Program-made: the position numbers and the translations under genes
Notes under the pieces: generated by a model
Database searches by the model: none
What the model was told of the DNA's origin: nothing
The model's input: only the letters and a program-made list of their open reading frames with translations
In this document: in pieces, positions 51,937 through 61,778 of the stretch
Numbering within the stretch: the first letter of the stretch is position 1
Layout: each line of letters begins with the position of its first letter
Source: Rhodococcus oryzae
GTDB lineage: Bacteria > Actinomycetota > Actinomycetes > Mycobacteriales > Mycobacteriaceae
Reading direction: 5' to 3'
DNA: 64,000 nucleotides
Assembly: GCF_005049235.1 (NCBI RefSeq)
Contig: NZ_SUMD01000005.1
Location: forward strand, 186,001 to 250,000

Positions 51937-52803
51937 ATGCGAACGATGCAGACACTGGCGAGCGGTTTCGGGCAGCTGGAATCCCCGCGCTGGCACGACG
52001 GTCGGCTGTGGTTCGCGGACTGGACGGCCGGGGTGATCCACGCGATCGAGCAGGACGGCCGGATCGAGGCCGTGGTCGAGCATCGGTCGTTGCCGCTGTG
52101 CTTCGACTTCCTGCCCGACGGGACACCGGTGCTCGCCTCCGGCCCCGAGCGGGCGCTGCTCCGCCTGTCGCCGGACCGGACCCTCACGCGCTACGCGGAC
52201 CTGTCGGCGCTCTCGCCCTACGGCAGCAACGACATCGTCCTCGACGGCCGAGGCAACACCTACGTCAACAACGTCAACTTCGACTTCGCCGCCGGGCCGC
52301 CCGCGACCGAGACCGCGCCCGGATTCGTCGCACTTGCCACCGCGGATGGGCGGGCACGCGTGGTCGCCGAGGACCTGGCCTTCCCGAACGGCATGGCGGT
52401 CACCGCCGACAACGCCACGCTGATCGTCGCCGAGTCCTACCGTCACCGGCTCACCGCCTTCGACATCGCGACCGACGGCTCGCTGACCAATCGCCGCGTA
52501 TGGGCCGACGTCGGCGACCACTCACCCGACGGCATCTGCCTCGACGCCGAGGGCGCGGCCTGGTACGCCGACGTCGGCGACCGGTGCTGCGTGCGGGTCG
52601 CGGAGGGCGGTCAGGTCCTCGACCGGGTGCACCTCGACCGCGGCGCATTCGCCTGCACGCTCGGCGGGGCCGACGGCGACACCCTCTTCGTCGTCGCCGC
52701 GCAGTGGCCGGGAGCCGAGCGCCTCATGGACCACACGGCGTGGGACGGCACCGTGGTCAGCACGCCGGCGCCCGCGCCCGGGGCCGGGTGGCCGGGCGCC
52801 TGA
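51937..52803 (+). CDS. SMP-30/gluconolactonase-family lactonase-like enzyme
   Basis: The 288-residue product is a six-bladed beta-propeller: LESPRWHDGRLWFADWTAG (Glu metal ligand), GSNDIVLDGRGNTYVNN, FPNGMAVTADNATLIVAESYRHRLTAFDI (Asn ligand) and HSPDGICLDAEGAAWYADVG (Asp ligand). The family hydrolyses lactones with Ca or Zn. The ATG at 51937 with CGGGAGGCGGATC upstream is used. Confidence 0.9.
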   Translation: MRTMQTLASGFGQLESPRWHDGRLWFADWTAGVIHAIEQDGRIEAVVEHRSLPLCFDFLPDGTPVLASGPERALLRLSPDRTLTRYADLSALSPYGSNDIVLDGRGNTYVNNVNFDFAAGPPATETAPGFVALATADGRARVVAEDLAFPNGMAVTADNATLIVAESYRHRLTAFDIATDGSLTNRRVWADVGDHSPDGICLDAEGAAWYADVGDRCCVRVAEGGQVLDRVHLDRGAFACTLGGADGDTLFVVAAQWPGAERLMDHTAWDGTVVSTPAPAPGAGWPGA

Positions 52804-52804
52804 G

Positions 52805-53578
52805 TCACGCCGGGTGCGCCGACCACGGGTCGTCGTCGAGCAGGGCCCGCAGGGTCAGGTCCCAGCTCCGGGAACCGCGGGCGAGGAAGTCGTTGTGCCC
52901 CTCGCCCGGCACCTCCCAGAACGCCACCGTGTCCCCGGCCGCCTGGGCGGCATCCCGGTACGCGCGGCTTGCGGCCGCCGGCACCTGGATGTCCTCCGCG
53001 CCGTGGATGCAGACCACCGGGACACCCATCGGGACCCGGTACACGGGCGAGGCGTCGCGGTAGAGCTGCGGCGCGTCCTCGTACCGGGAGCCGAAGAACG
53101 CCTGCAGCGCGGCGCCTGCTGTGCGACCGGCCGCGCGCGCTGCCAGGTCCATCGCGCCCGCCTGCGCGACGACCCGCTCGGGGCGAACCGGGGAATCCCG
53201 TTGCCCGGCAACCCACAACGCCAGCTGCGCGCCCGCGGAGTGACCGACGATCCGGACGTTGCCGAGGTCGAGCGGGATCGGCGACAGGGCGGGCAGCACG
53301 CCGCCGACCGCGGCCAGCGCGGCCTCGATGTCGGCACTGGTCTGCTCCCAGCCACCGCCCGCGCCAACCCGGCGATACTCGACGTTCCATGACGCCACCC
53401 CGAGCCGGGCCAGTTCGATGGCGAGGGCGGTCGCCAGGTTCAGGTGGAAGTCGGCGCTCCAGTAGCCGCCGTGGATGAGCATCACCACCGGCACCGGCTC
53501 GGTGACAGGGGCGGCGGGCAGGTACAGGTGTCCGAACTGCTGCGGCTCGGGTCCGTAGTCGACGCGTTGGCGGGGCAC
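52805..53578 (-). CDS. Alpha/beta hydrolase, esterase/kynurenine formamidase-like
   Basis: The 257-residue product has VVMLIHGGYWSADFHLNLATALA (HGG oxyanion motif of the hormone-sensitive lipase/BAH branch), VRIVGHSAGAQLALWVAG (nucleophile), VVCIHGAEDIQVP (acid) and EVPGEGHNDFLARG (His). The HGGYW-GHSAGA pair is typical of formamidase-like esterases. The GTG at 53578 follows the rsmE stop by a few bases, so it is in an operon with rsmE; the frame open further upstream is a shadow of rsmE. Confidence 0.82.
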   Translation of the reverse strand: MPRQRVDYGPEPQQFGHLYLPAAPVTEPVPVVMLIHGGYWSADFHLNLATALAIELARLGVASWNVEYRRVGAGGGWEQTSADIEAALAAVGGVLPALSPIPLDLGNVRIVGHSAGAQLALWVAGQRDSPVRPERVVAQAGAMDLAARAAGRTAGAALQAFFGSRYEDAPQLYRDASPVYRVPMGVPVVCIHGAEDIQVPAAASRAYRDAAQAAGDTVAFWEVPGEGHNDFLARGSRSWDLTLRALLDDDPWSAHPA

Positions 53579-53583
53579 GGCGA

Positions 53584-54345
53584 TTACTGGAGGGGCCGCG
53601 CGGACCAGCGGTCGGTCAGCACGCCGATCGCGCCGAGCGCCACCGCCCCCGCCGTGGAGGTCCGCAGCACCGTCGGGCCCAGGCGCACCGCGACCGCTCC
53701 CGCCGCGGTCAGCGCGTCGACCTCCGCGTCGTCCAGGCCGCCCTCGGGCCCGACCACCAGCAGCATCTCGGCCGCCGTGGCCAGCGGTAGCTCCGCCAGC
53801 GCCGTCGTGGCCGACTCGTGGAGGACCGCGACCACGGCGCCACCGGCCACCGCGGCCGCCACCCGCTCGACCACCGCGGGGGTGCGGTGCAGGTCGAGAA
53901 CCTCCGGGATATGTGCTCGCCGTGACTGTTTCGCGGCGGAGGCCGCCACCGCGCGCCATTTCGCGACGCCCTTGTCGGCCTTCAGGCCCTCCCAGCGGGC
54001 CACGCACCGCGCGGACTGCCACGGCACGATCGCGTCGATGCCTGCCTCGGTGGCCAGCTCGACCGCCAGCTCGGAGCGCTCCGCCTTCGGCAGCGCCTGC
54101 ACCAGCGTCACCGCAGGGGCGGCCGCCGGGACGGTGTCTCGGGCGGTGACCTCCAGGTCGAGGCGGTCCTTGCCGACCTCGACGACCACCGCGTCCGCGA
54201 CGGCACCCCGGCCGTCGGAGAGCACCAGCCGCTCACCGACCCGGATCCGGCGCACCGTGGCGGCGTGCCTGCCCTCCTTGCCGTCGAGCACGGCGACCGC
54301 GCCGACCTCGGGCAGCGGGTCCAGATAGAACACCGTCGCGGCCAT
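53584..54345 (-). CDS. rsmE: 16S rRNA m3U1498 methyltransferase RsmE
   Basis: The 253-residue product has a PUA-like N-domain ([40 protein letters not shown]) and the SPOUT knot ([68 protein letters not shown]). It methylates U1498 of 16S rRNA. It follows dnaJ by 18 bases, as Rv2372c-Rv2373c. Confidence 0.95.
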   Translation of the reverse strand: MAATVFYLDPLPEVGAVAVLDGKEGRHAATVRRIRVGERLVLSDGRGAVADAVVVEVGKDRLDLEVTARDTVPAAAPAVTLVQALPKAERSELAVELATEAGIDAIVPWQSARCVARWEGLKADKGVAKWRAVAASAAKQSRRAHIPEVLDLHRTPAVVERVAAAVAGGAVVAVLHESATTALAELPLATAAEMLLVVGPEGGLDDAEVDALTAAGAVAVRLGPTVLRTSTAGAVALGAIGVLTDRWSARPLQ

Positions 54346-54363
54346 GTTCGTTCGCCGTTCTCG

Positions 54364-55518
54364 TCAGCGACCGCTGAACGCGTCGCGAAGGCGGGAGAAC
54401 AGTCCGCCGTTGTGCTGCGAGGCGGTGGTGACGACCTCGGCGTGGTCCTTGTCGCGCAGGTCCTTGAACGCGTTCAGCGCCGCGGCCTGCTTGCCGTCGA
54501 GGCGCGCGGGGACCACGACCTCCAGGTGCGCGTGCAGGTCGCCGCGCACCCCGGAACGCAGCTTCGGCATGCCGTGCCCGCGGACCGACTCGACCTTGCC
54601 CGGCTGGGTGCCCGCGGGGATGGTGATCTCCGTCGGGCCGTCGATGATCGTGTTCACCGTGACGGTGGTGCCGAGCGCCGCGTCGACCATCGGGACGCGG
54701 ACCGTGCAGTGCAGGTCGTCTCCGTCACGGACGAACATGTCGTGCTGTTGCTCGATGATCTCGACGTACAGGTCGCCCGCGTGGCCGCCGCCGGGGCCGA
54801 CCTCGCCCTGCGCGGCCAGCCGGATCCGCATGCCGCCGCTGACGCCGACCGGGACCTTCACCGCGATGTCGCGGCGGGCGCGCACCCGGCCGTCGCCGCC
54901 GCACTTGTGGCAAGGGTCGGGGATCGTCTCGCCCGCGCCGCGGCAGGTCGGGCACGGACGGGAGGTCATCACCTGGCCGAGGAAGGAACGCTGGACGGAC
55001 TGCACCTCGCCTGCACCGCGGCAGGTCTCACAGGTCACTGGCTTGGAGTCGCCGTTGGTGCCGGCGCCGGTGCACGCGTCGCACAGGATCGCGGTGTCCA
55101 CGGTGATGTGCTTGGTGACGCCGGTGGCGCATTCCTCGAGGGTGAGCTTGGTCCGCAGCAGCGAATCCGCGCCGGGCTGCACGCGGCCGCGCGGTCCGCG
55201 GCTGGTCTGGCCGCCCCCGCCGAAGAACGCCTCGAACACGTCGCCGAGTCCGCCGCCGAAGCCGGCACCACCGAATCCGGCGCCGCCGCCCCCGCCGCCC
55301 TGCGACAGCGGGTCGCCGCCGAGGTCGACGATGCGCCGCTTCTCGGGATCGGAGAGCACCTCGTATGCGGTCGAGATGTCCTTGAATCGGGCCTGTGCCG
55401 CCTCGTCGGGGTTGACGTCGGGATGCAGCTCCCTGGCGAGCTTGCGGTACGCCCGCTTGATCTCCTGATCGGTCGCCTTCGTGCTGACGCCCAGAAGTCC
55501 GTAGTAATCCCGTGCCAC
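54364..55518 (-). CDS. dnaJ: Molecular chaperone DnaJ (DnaJ2)
   Basis: The 384-residue product has a J domain ([32 protein letters not shown] with HPD), a Gly-rich stretch, four CxxCxGxG zinc-binding repeats ([32 protein letters not shown]), and the C-terminal substrate domain. It stimulates DnaK. It is downstream of hrcA by 78 bases, the usual arrangement of DnaJ2 in actinobacteria. Confidence 0.96.
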   Translation of the reverse strand: MARDYYGLLGVSTKATDQEIKRAYRKLARELHPDVNPDEAAQARFKDISTAYEVLSDPEKRRIVDLGGDPLSQGGGGGGAGFGGAGFGGGLGDVFEAFFGGGGQTSRGPRGRVQPGADSLLRTKLTLEECATGVTKHITVDTAILCDACTGAGTNGDSKPVTCETCRGAGEVQSVQRSFLGQVMTSRPCPTCRGAGETIPDPCHKCGGDGRVRARRDIAVKVPVGVSGGMRIRLAAQGEVGPGGGHAGDLYVEIIEQQHDMFVRDGDDLHCTVRVPMVDAALGTTVTVNTIIDGPTEITIPAGTQPGKVESVRGHGMPKLRSGVRGDLHAHLEVVVPARLDGKQAAALNAFKDLRDKDHAEVVTTASQHNGGLFSRLRDAFSGR

Positions 55519-55596
55519 GTTAAGTCTCTCGTCCTCGTTGTCGATCAGTTCCAGCTGTCAGTGAAAGTCCTGCTCGCGGCCGCCCGCGCACGCGCG

Positions 55597-56631
55597 TCAG
55601 CGCTCGGCGAGTACCTCGCCGATATACCTCGCAACGGCGGCGACCGATGCGATTGTTCCCGGGTAGTCCATCCGGGTGGGGCCGAGCACCCCCATGCCGC
55701 CGAAGACGTTGCCGCCCGCGCCGTAGCCGGTGGTGATCACCGAGGTCCCGCGGATCTGCTCCATCTGGGTCTCTTCGCCGATCCGGACGGTCACCTTGCC
55801 CGCGTCACCGGTGGCGGCGAGCAGCTTGAGCACGATGACCTGCTCCTCGAGGGCCTCGAGGACGGATCGCAGCGAGCCGGGGAACCCGGTGAAGTCCGCC
55901 GCATTGCGGGTCAGGTTCGCGGTGCCGCCCAGCACCAGCCGCTCCTCGGGGTGCTCGACGAGGGTCTCGATCAGCACCGTCGCGGATCGGACCACGGCGT
56001 CGCGCAGGTGGTCCGGGGCGTCGGCGGCGAGTTCCGAGACGGCGATCGACGCGGCGGCCAGGCGCTTGCCCTCCAGCGCGCCACCCAGCAGGTTCCGCAG
56101 CCGGGACAGGTTCTCGTCGTCGATCACGTCGCCCAGTTCGACGATGCGCTGGTCGACGCGACCGGAGTCGGTGATGAGCACCAGCAGCAGCCGGGCCGGG
56201 GTCAGCGCGACCACCTCGAGGTGGCGGACCGAGGACGACGAGAGCGTCGGGTACTGCACGACCGCGACCTGTCGGGTCAGCTGGGCCAGCAGCCGCACCC
56301 CGCGGCGGAGCACGTCGTCCAGGTCGACGCCGGATTCGAGGAACTCCAGGATGGCGCGGCGTTCGGCAGGCGAGAGCGGCTTGACGTCGGCGATCCGGTC
56401 AACGAACTGCCGGTAGCCCTTGTCCGTCGGCACCCGGCCGGAGCTGGTGTGCGGCTGGGCGATGTAGCCCTCGGCCTCGAGCACGGCCATGTCGTTGCGG
56501 ACGGTGGCACTGGAGACGCCCAGGTTGTGGCGTTCGACGAGGGCCTTCGAGCCGATCGGCTCCTGGGTGGCGACGTAGTCGGCGACGATCGCGCGCAGCA
56601 CCTCGAAGCGTCGTTCATCGGTACTCGACAT
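55597..56631 (-). CDS. hrcA: Heat-inducible transcriptional repressor HrcA
   Basis: The 344-residue product has the HrcA winged helix ([50 protein letters not shown]), [18 protein letters not shown], and the C-terminal motif [36 protein letters not shown]. It binds CIRCE elements upstream of groE-type genes. The ATG at 56631 with GGAGGTGGCCGCT upstream is used; the long frame to 57171 is not the gene. No CIRCE element was seen in this window. Confidence 0.96.
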   Translation of the reverse strand: MSSTDERRFEVLRAIVADYVATQEPIGSKALVERHNLGVSSATVRNDMAVLEAEGYIAQPHTSSGRVPTDKGYRQFVDRIADVKPLSPAERRAILEFLESGVDLDDVLRRGVRLLAQLTRQVAVVQYPTLSSSSVRHLEVVALTPARLLLVLITDSGRVDQRIVELGDVIDDENLSRLRNLLGGALEGKRLAAASIAVSELAADAPDHLRDAVVRSATVLIETLVEHPEERLVLGGTANLTRNAADFTGFPGSLRSVLEALEEQVIVLKLLAATGDAGKVTVRIGEETQMEQIRGTSVITTGYGAGGNVFGGMGVLGPTRMDYPGTIASVAAVARYIGEVLAER

Positions 56632-56832
56632 AGCGGCCACCTCCGTCACCCGACTCCCCCGTCCGGAAGTCCGGCGAGACCATTCGTCACGGTCGGCGTG
56701 GTTCACACCCCCGCGACCGGGTACCAGTCTAATCGCCCTGCCGGGCGCTTCCCGCGAGGCCTTACTGTGTGTGGTGCGCGAACGGCGCCAGGTGCCGGCC
56801 GCGCACCCCCGACTACCGGGACGGGAACACCG

Positions 56833-57135
56833 ATGATTTTCAAGGGCGTGAGGGACGGCAAGCCGTACCCGGACCACGGGCTGTCCATGCGCGACTGGTC
56901 CAAGATCCCGCCACGACAGGTTCGGCTCGACGAGATCGTGACCACCACCAAGGTCCTGGAGCTCGACCGTCTGCTGTCCGAGGACTCCACCTTCTACGGC
57001 GACCTGTTCCCGCACGCGGTGCTCTGGGACGGCGTGATCTACCTCGAGGACGGCCTGCACCGCGCGGTCCGCTCCGCCCTGCGCAACCGGGTCGTCCTGC
57101 ACGCCCGGGTCTTCGACTACGACGCGATCCGCTGA
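56833..57135 (+). CDS. Conserved hypothetical protein (Rv2375-like)
   Basis: The 100-residue product ([83 protein letters not shown]) is divergent from hrcA in the position of Rv2375. The central [22 protein letters not shown] and [10 protein letters not shown] resemble ParB-like nuclease-fold segments, but I would not assign activity. The ATG at 56833 begins about 12 bases after a GGGA run. Confidence 0.85.
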   Translation: MIFKGVRDGKPYPDHGLSMRDWSKIPPRQVRLDEIVTTTKVLELDRLLSEDSTFYGDLFPHAVLWDGVIYLEDGLHRAVRSALRNRVVLHARVFDYDAIR

Positions 57136-57192
57136 CGCGACCGCAGGTCGGATCCGCCTTGCGCCAGGCATGACGTCCGGGCGTTGGTCGCG

Positions 57193-57393
57193 TCAGATCA
57201 TCAGGGCGGCGAAACCGACACAGGCGACGGTGAACAAAGCCACGACCACGCACAGGACAACGGACCCGGTCACGATCAATGCGGGCGCGCAGGCCGAGAT
57301 CCCGGAGCCGAGCGCGATGACCGGCGACGATCGGAGCCGGGAGGTCGACGGTTCGGCGGGGACGAGGGCACGGTCGGTTGCTGGGTGGTTCAT
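57193..57393 (-). CDS. Small membrane protein
   Basis: A strong ribosome site (AGGAGATCAC before ATG) precedes a 66-residue product with a Ser/Arg-rich start and about 40 hydrophobic residues (VIALGSGISACAPALIVTGSVVLCVVVALFTVACVGFAALMI), one or two membrane helices. It starts 18 bases after the WS/DGAT stop, so the two are co-transcribed. No family recognised. Confidence 0.65.
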   Translation of the reverse strand: MNHPATDRALVPAEPSTSRLRSSPVIALGSGISACAPALIVTGSVVLCVVVALFTVACVGFAALMI

Positions 57394-57411
57394 GTGATCT
57401 CCTGTCCCGGC

Positions 57412-58812
57412 CTACAGGCCGACGGTCTTTTCGAGGGCGCAGAGTTCGTCGTCGAGGCGACCGAGCAGGGGCTGAAGTAGCGGCACCGCTCGCCGGCAGC
57501 CGGTCAGCCCGAACGCGATCTCGTCATCGGTACTGGTGCAGGTGATGTTGAGGGCTTGTCCGTCGACCGGGATCGACAGCGGATACAGCGCGGTCAGACG
57601 GGCGCCGTTCCAGTACAGAGGCTTGGCCGGCCCGGGAACGTTGGAGATCATCACGTTCGGCGGGCGGATCGGCCCGCCCATTCCGAACATGCCCAGCGCG
57701 AGCGGCGCGGACCCGAGCGCACTCATCGCCAGAGCCTGCGCCGAGCTCATCGCCCGCAGTGCCTGTTTGCCCTCGCGCATGGAGGCCGTCACGGTCGCGA
57801 GGCGGTTCGCCGGGTCCGCGAGGTCGGTGGCGAGATTACACATCAGCACCCCGATCTCGTTGCCTGCCTTGCCCTCCCGCTGCTCGCCACGCAGCGAGAC
57901 CGGCACCATCGCGATCAGCGGGTCGGCGGGCAGCGCGTCGAAGTCGCCCAGGTAGCCGCGCAGCGCCCCTGAGCACATCGCGAGCACCACGTCGTTGATG
58001 GTCGCCTCGGCATGCTTGGCGACCAGCCGGAGCCGTTCGATCGGCCAGGAGCGCACCGCAAACCGTCGGGCCCCACCGATCGGCACGTTGAGCATCGACC
58101 CGGGCGCAGCGAGCGAGAGCGATCCGCCACGCCCGCGCAGGGCCCGGTCGACGGTGCCTACGAGCGCGGGCACGAGGCCTCCCAGCTCACCGAGCGCGCC
58201 GCGAGCGACACGCAGCGCGGTGGCAGGCACGCCGCGCGGTCCGGGACCGCCCGCCGGCTGGTCCGAGACGTGCCGCAGCGCGCTGCGCTCGCGCACCAGC
58301 GGCTCCCACGGCGCGGGCATCTCCCGCCGTGCCGGGTCCGCGCTGAGGCCGCGGCGCAGCAGCTTCATCGCCGACACGCCGTCCGCGAGGGCGTGGTGGA
58401 TCTTCGTGTACACCGCGAAGCGGCCGTCGGCGAGGCCCTCGATGAGGTGCATCTCCCACAGCGGCCTGCTTCGGTCCAGCAACACAGCGTGGAGGCGGGA
58501 GACCAGCTCGAGCAGTTCGGTGATCCCGCCGGGGCGCGGCAGGGCATCGTGGCGCACGTGGTGGCCGAGGTCGACCTCGACATCCGACTCCCAGCCCCAC
58601 TGCCCCAGCGAGGTCACCGACCGACGGGCGCGTTTACGCAACAGCGGCGCGACATCGCCCCGACCCAATGACGAGTCGAGCAGTGCCCGCACATCGCGCG
58701 CGTCGCCGCCATCCGGCGGAGCGAACAGCGCGAGCCCCCCGACATGCATCGGATGGTCACGAGACTCGCCGAGCAGGAACATCGAATCGGTCGGCGCCAT
58801 CGGCAGCAGCAA
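57412..58812 (-). CDS. Wax ester synthase / diacylglycerol acyltransferase (WS/DGAT)
   Basis: The product (about 466 residues) has the WS/DGAT signatures: PTDSMFLLGESRDHPMHVGGL, RPLWEMHLIEGL (PLW), KIHHALADGVSAMKLL (catalytic HHxxxDG), ATINDVVLAMCSGALRGYL (NDVVLA) and NVMISNVPGPAKPLYWNGARL. It esterifies long-chain alcohols or diacylglycerol with acyl-CoA for storage lipid. The TTG at 58812 with GGAAAGG upstream is preferred; the ATG at 58800 is nearly equivalent, and the frame to 58911 is unlikely. Confidence 0.92.
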   Translation of the reverse strand: MLLPMAPTDSMFLLGESRDHPMHVGGLALFAPPDGGDARDVRALLDSSLGRGDVAPLLRKRARRSVTSLGQWGWESDVEVDLGHHVRHDALPRPGGITELLELVSRLHAVLLDRSRPLWEMHLIEGLADGRFAVYTKIHHALADGVSAMKLLRRGLSADPARREMPAPWEPLVRERSALRHVSDQPAGGPGPRGVPATALRVARGALGELGGLVPALVGTVDRALRGRGGSLSLAAPGSMLNVPIGGARRFAVRSWPIERLRLVAKHAEATINDVVLAMCSGALRGYLGDFDALPADPLIAMVPVSLRGEQREGKAGNEIGVLMCNLATDLADPANRLATVTASMREGKQALRAMSSAQALAMSALGSAPLALGMFGMGGPIRPPNVMISNVPGPAKPLYWNGARLTALYPLSIPVDGQALNITCTSTDDEIAFGLTGCRRAVPLLQPLLGRLDDELCALEKTVGL

Positions 58813-59004
58813 GGTTCGGCCTTTCCATGTGCCCGCACCCGGACGATCACGCGGTTCGTGGAGCCGAGGGGGCGTGTCCTGGATTTTGTCCAGCGGCAAC
58901 GATGGGGCCAACGCTAGATGCAGCAGCGGCTGAAGACTGTCCCCGAAGCGCGGGGGATGTCCCGATTGCGCAGGGACTTCGAGCGCCAGGGTTTTCGGGC
59001 CGGG

Positions 59005-60009
59005 CTACGTCGTGGTGAGGGTCTTCGACGGCGGCTGCCCGTACCGCTTTCGGTATTCGAGAGCGAAACGGCCGAGGTGCTGGAATCCCCAGCGATAGGC
59101 CACATCGGTGACCGCGACGTCGGACGGGTCTGCCTGGATCAGGTCCTCATGGGCCCGCTCGAGCCGGACATCGCGAAGATAGGCCAGTGGTGAGACCCCG
59201 ACGTACCGCTGGAATCCGTCCTGCAGGGTGCGCACGCTGACGCCCACCAGCATCGCCAGCCCGCTGACGGTCCACGGCTCCTCGGGATGCGCATGGATCG
59301 CATCGATGGCCCGACTGATGGTGCGCGGGCGGGCAGCGTGTGCGGGCGAGTCGAGGAGCTCACGGCTGTCGTGAGCCGCCGTGAGTAGCAAACCGGTGGT
59401 CACGGCATCCACCAGCCGGCTCGAGACCAGCTCGTTGTAGAGCAGGCTGCTGTCGTCGTCGAGTTCGGTGGCGAGGGTTCGGACCAGCGCCAACCAGCTT
59501 GCGCCCGACTTGCTGGACAGATCGAGCACGGGGTCGAAGGTCACCGGTTTACCGACCGGCCTGCCGAGTAGGGCGCGAAGCTCGGACTCGAGGTAGGCAC
59601 GATCGAACTTGATGCCGTACACCACGCAGTCCGCGCTCCATCGCGTGATCCTGGTGGAGCGATGCGGGAGGTAGATGGACGCACGCCCGCGGGTGACCAC
59701 ATCGGACTCTCCGCCTGCTTCCGACTCGATGCCGCCCGACATCGGAATGCTCACGTGGTAGGCACTTTCCAGCTCGCCGAGGTCGATGCTCACGTCCGCT
59801 CCGTACGACAACCGGCCCACGGACACAGGACCGAGCTGCACAGTGCGTAGCGACATGTCGAGGTCGGAGTCCGTGGTGAGCTGGACCAGCCGGTGGGGGT
59901 AGTAATTCCGACCGACGGCCGCGCGCGCTTCGTCGAGGGTTCGGGCGTGAAATGCCAACACCCGGCGCGTCGGTTCGGGCGCACCCGCTGCAGGCGATTT
60001 ATCGTGCAT
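59005..60009 (-). CDS. AraC-family transcriptional regulator
   Basis: The 334-residue product has an AraC_binding_2-type N-domain (HVSIPMSGGIESEAGGESDVVTRGRASIYLPHRSTRITRWSADCVVYGIKFDRAYLESEL) and a C-terminal double HTH (ISRAIDAIHAHPEEPWTVSGLAMLVGVSVRTLQDGFQRYVGVSPLAYLRDVRLERAHEDLI...VTDVAYRWGFQHLGRFALEYRKRYGQPPSKTL). The ATG at 60009 with GGAGGCGAAAG upstream is used. It is divergent from the aldehyde dehydrogenase, its likely target. Confidence 0.93.
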   Translation of the reverse strand: MHDKSPAAGAPEPTRRVLAFHARTLDEARAAVGRNYYPHRLVQLTTDSDLDMSLRTVQLGPVSVGRLSYGADVSIDLGELESAYHVSIPMSGGIESEAGGESDVVTRGRASIYLPHRSTRITRWSADCVVYGIKFDRAYLESELRALLGRPVGKPVTFDPVLDLSSKSGASWLALVRTLATELDDDSSLLYNELVSSRLVDAVTTGLLLTAAHDSRELLDSPAHAARPRTISRAIDAIHAHPEEPWTVSGLAMLVGVSVRTLQDGFQRYVGVSPLAYLRDVRLERAHEDLIQADPSDVAVTDVAYRWGFQHLGRFALEYRKRYGQPPSKTLTTT

Positions 60010-60164
60010 CTTTCGCCTCCAGACCCAGGCTACCCGCCGCGGACCCGGCCACCCGCCCACTTGTGCCGCTGACCCAAAGGCCCGTGACTGTTGGCCGAAT
60101 CGGCCAAGCGCGGCGGCTCCGATCACGCCGATACTCGACGCCAACCCCCACCGAGGAGTGCGCG

Positions 60165-61709
60165 ATGAGTATCGACCAGCTGGTGCCGACGACCGGCCGA
60201 CCGCCCGTGACCGTTCACTGCCCGGCGACCGGCGAGGTGGTCGGGTCGGTCCCCGACACCGAGCCCGACTCGATCGCCGAGGTGGTCGACGAACTCCGCG
60301 CCCAGCAGCCGGCATGGGAGGCCCTCGGCCCCAAGGGTCGAGCCAGGTGGCTCTTTGCCCTACGGGACTGGTTGCTGGACAACGAGATCCACCTGGAGGA
60401 TGTGCTCCAGTCGGAGACCGGAAAGCCGCGGACCGAGGCCGGGCTCGAGGTGCCGGTGATCGCCGAGATCATCAACTTCTACGCCGCCCGCGCGCCGCGC
60501 GACCTGGCCGACGTGAAGCTCCCGAACTCCGGTGCGTTCAGCCTCACCAAGTCGCAGCACAAGACATACCGTCCGCATCCGGTGGTCGGGGTGATTACGC
60601 CATGGAACTTCCCGCTGCTGATGCCCGCCATGGACGTGATCCCCGCGCTGCTCGCCGGCGCCGCCGTCATCCTCAAGCCGTCCGAGGTGACCCCATTGTC
60701 CGCGCTCGAACTGGCGCGCGGATGGCGTGAGATCGGTGCGCCGCCGGTGCTGGTCTGTGTCACCGGCCGCGGGGACACAGGCGCAGCCGTCGTCGACGTG
60801 GTCGACATGGTGCAGTTCACCGGCTCCACGGCCACCGGGCGCACGATCGCCGCCCGGGCGGGCGAGCGCCTCATCCCCTGCAGCGTCGAGCTCGGCGGCA
60901 AGGACGCCGCGATCGTGCTGGCAGACGCCGATCTCGAGCGCGCAGCCAACGGAATCCTCTGGGGCGGGCTGATGAACTCCGGCCAGGCCTGCATCTCGGT
61001 CGAGCGGGTCTACGTCGAGGAGGCCGTGCACGACGAATTCGTCGCGCTGCTCACCGCGAAGGTCCGGTCGCTGCGTCAGGGCGCCGACGACGACTCCCAC
61101 TCGGCGGACGTCGGCGCGCTGGCGAACGCGAACCAGGTCGAGATCGTGCTCCGTCACGTCGACGACGCGATCGCCCGCGGCGCCACCGCGCTGACCGGCG
61201 GCGCCCCGACCGGGGTGGGGACATTCTTCGAACCGACCGTGCTGGTCGACGTGGACCACACCATGGCCTGCATGACCGAGGAGACCTTCGGTCCCACCAT
61301 CCCCGTGATGAGGGTGGCCGACGCGGACGAGGCCGTCCGGCTCGCCAACGACTCGGTCTACGGCCTGTCCGCGACCGTCTGGACCGGCAGCCGCTCGCGC
61401 GGGGACGCCATCGCTCGACGACTCGAGGCCGGGGCGGTGAACGTCAACGACATGTTCAGCAACCTCTTCTGCTTCGGGCTGCCGCACGGCGGGTGGAAGA
61501 GCTCCGGGGTCGGCGCGCGCTTCGGCGGCGCCTCGGGTCTGCACAAGTACTGCCGGGTGCAGGCCGTCACCGCACCGCGGTTCCCCACACTGACCAACGA
61601 ACCGCTGTGGTACCCGTACACGCCCTCGCGGGGGCGGGTCGCGGCCCGGCTGCTGCGGGCGATCGTCGCCCGCGACGTTCGCCGCCGATTCGCCGGAGCC
61701 CGCCGATGA
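60165..61709 (+). CDS. Aldehyde dehydrogenase (NAD(P)-dependent)
   Basis: The 514-residue product has the ALDH motifs: GVITPWNFPLLMPAMDVIPALLAGAAVILKPSEVTPLSAL (NAD site), VELGGKDAAIVLADADLE (Glu), NSGQACISVERVYV (catalytic Cys), and EETFGPTIPVMRVADADEAVRLANDSVYGLSATVW. It oxidises an aldehyde to acid; the substrate may be linked to alcohol or wax ester metabolism given the nearby WS/DGAT gene. The ATG at 60165 (GAGGAGTGCGCG) is used. A long unusual tail after SSGVGARFGGASGLHKYC is Arg-rich. Confidence 0.94.
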   Translation: MSIDQLVPTTGRPPVTVHCPATGEVVGSVPDTEPDSIAEVVDELRAQQPAWEALGPKGRARWLFALRDWLLDNEIHLEDVLQSETGKPRTEAGLEVPVIAEIINFYAARAPRDLADVKLPNSGAFSLTKSQHKTYRPHPVVGVITPWNFPLLMPAMDVIPALLAGAAVILKPSEVTPLSALELARGWREIGAPPVLVCVTGRGDTGAAVVDVVDMVQFTGSTATGRTIAARAGERLIPCSVELGGKDAAIVLADADLERAANGILWGGLMNSGQACISVERVYVEEAVHDEFVALLTAKVRSLRQGADDDSHSADVGALANANQVEIVLRHVDDAIARGATALTGGAPTGVGTFFEPTVLVDVDHTMACMTEETFGPTIPVMRVADADEAVRLANDSVYGLSATVWTGSRSRGDAIARRLEAGAVNVNDMFSNLFCFGLPHGGWKSSGVGARFGGASGLHKYCRVQAVTAPRFPTLTNEPLWYPYTPSRGRVAARLLRAIVARDVRRRFAGARR

Positions 61710-61778
61710 CCCCCGGAGGCTGGACCGGATCCCGTTGCCGCACAGCCGCGTCGGGGTGAACCGATTCGACTGGTGGGG

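Noticed and set aside
52805-54022. Extension of the esterase to 405 residues
   Set aside because: The added N-terminal part is antisense-like shadow of rsmE in another frame, rich in Gly/Arg, and precedes the conserved esterase start at 53578.
54265-57135. 956-residue plus-strand open frame across rsmE, dnaJ and hrcA
   Set aside because: It is antisense to three conserved genes. Only its last 100 codons, the Rv2375-like gene, are real, with their own start at 56833.
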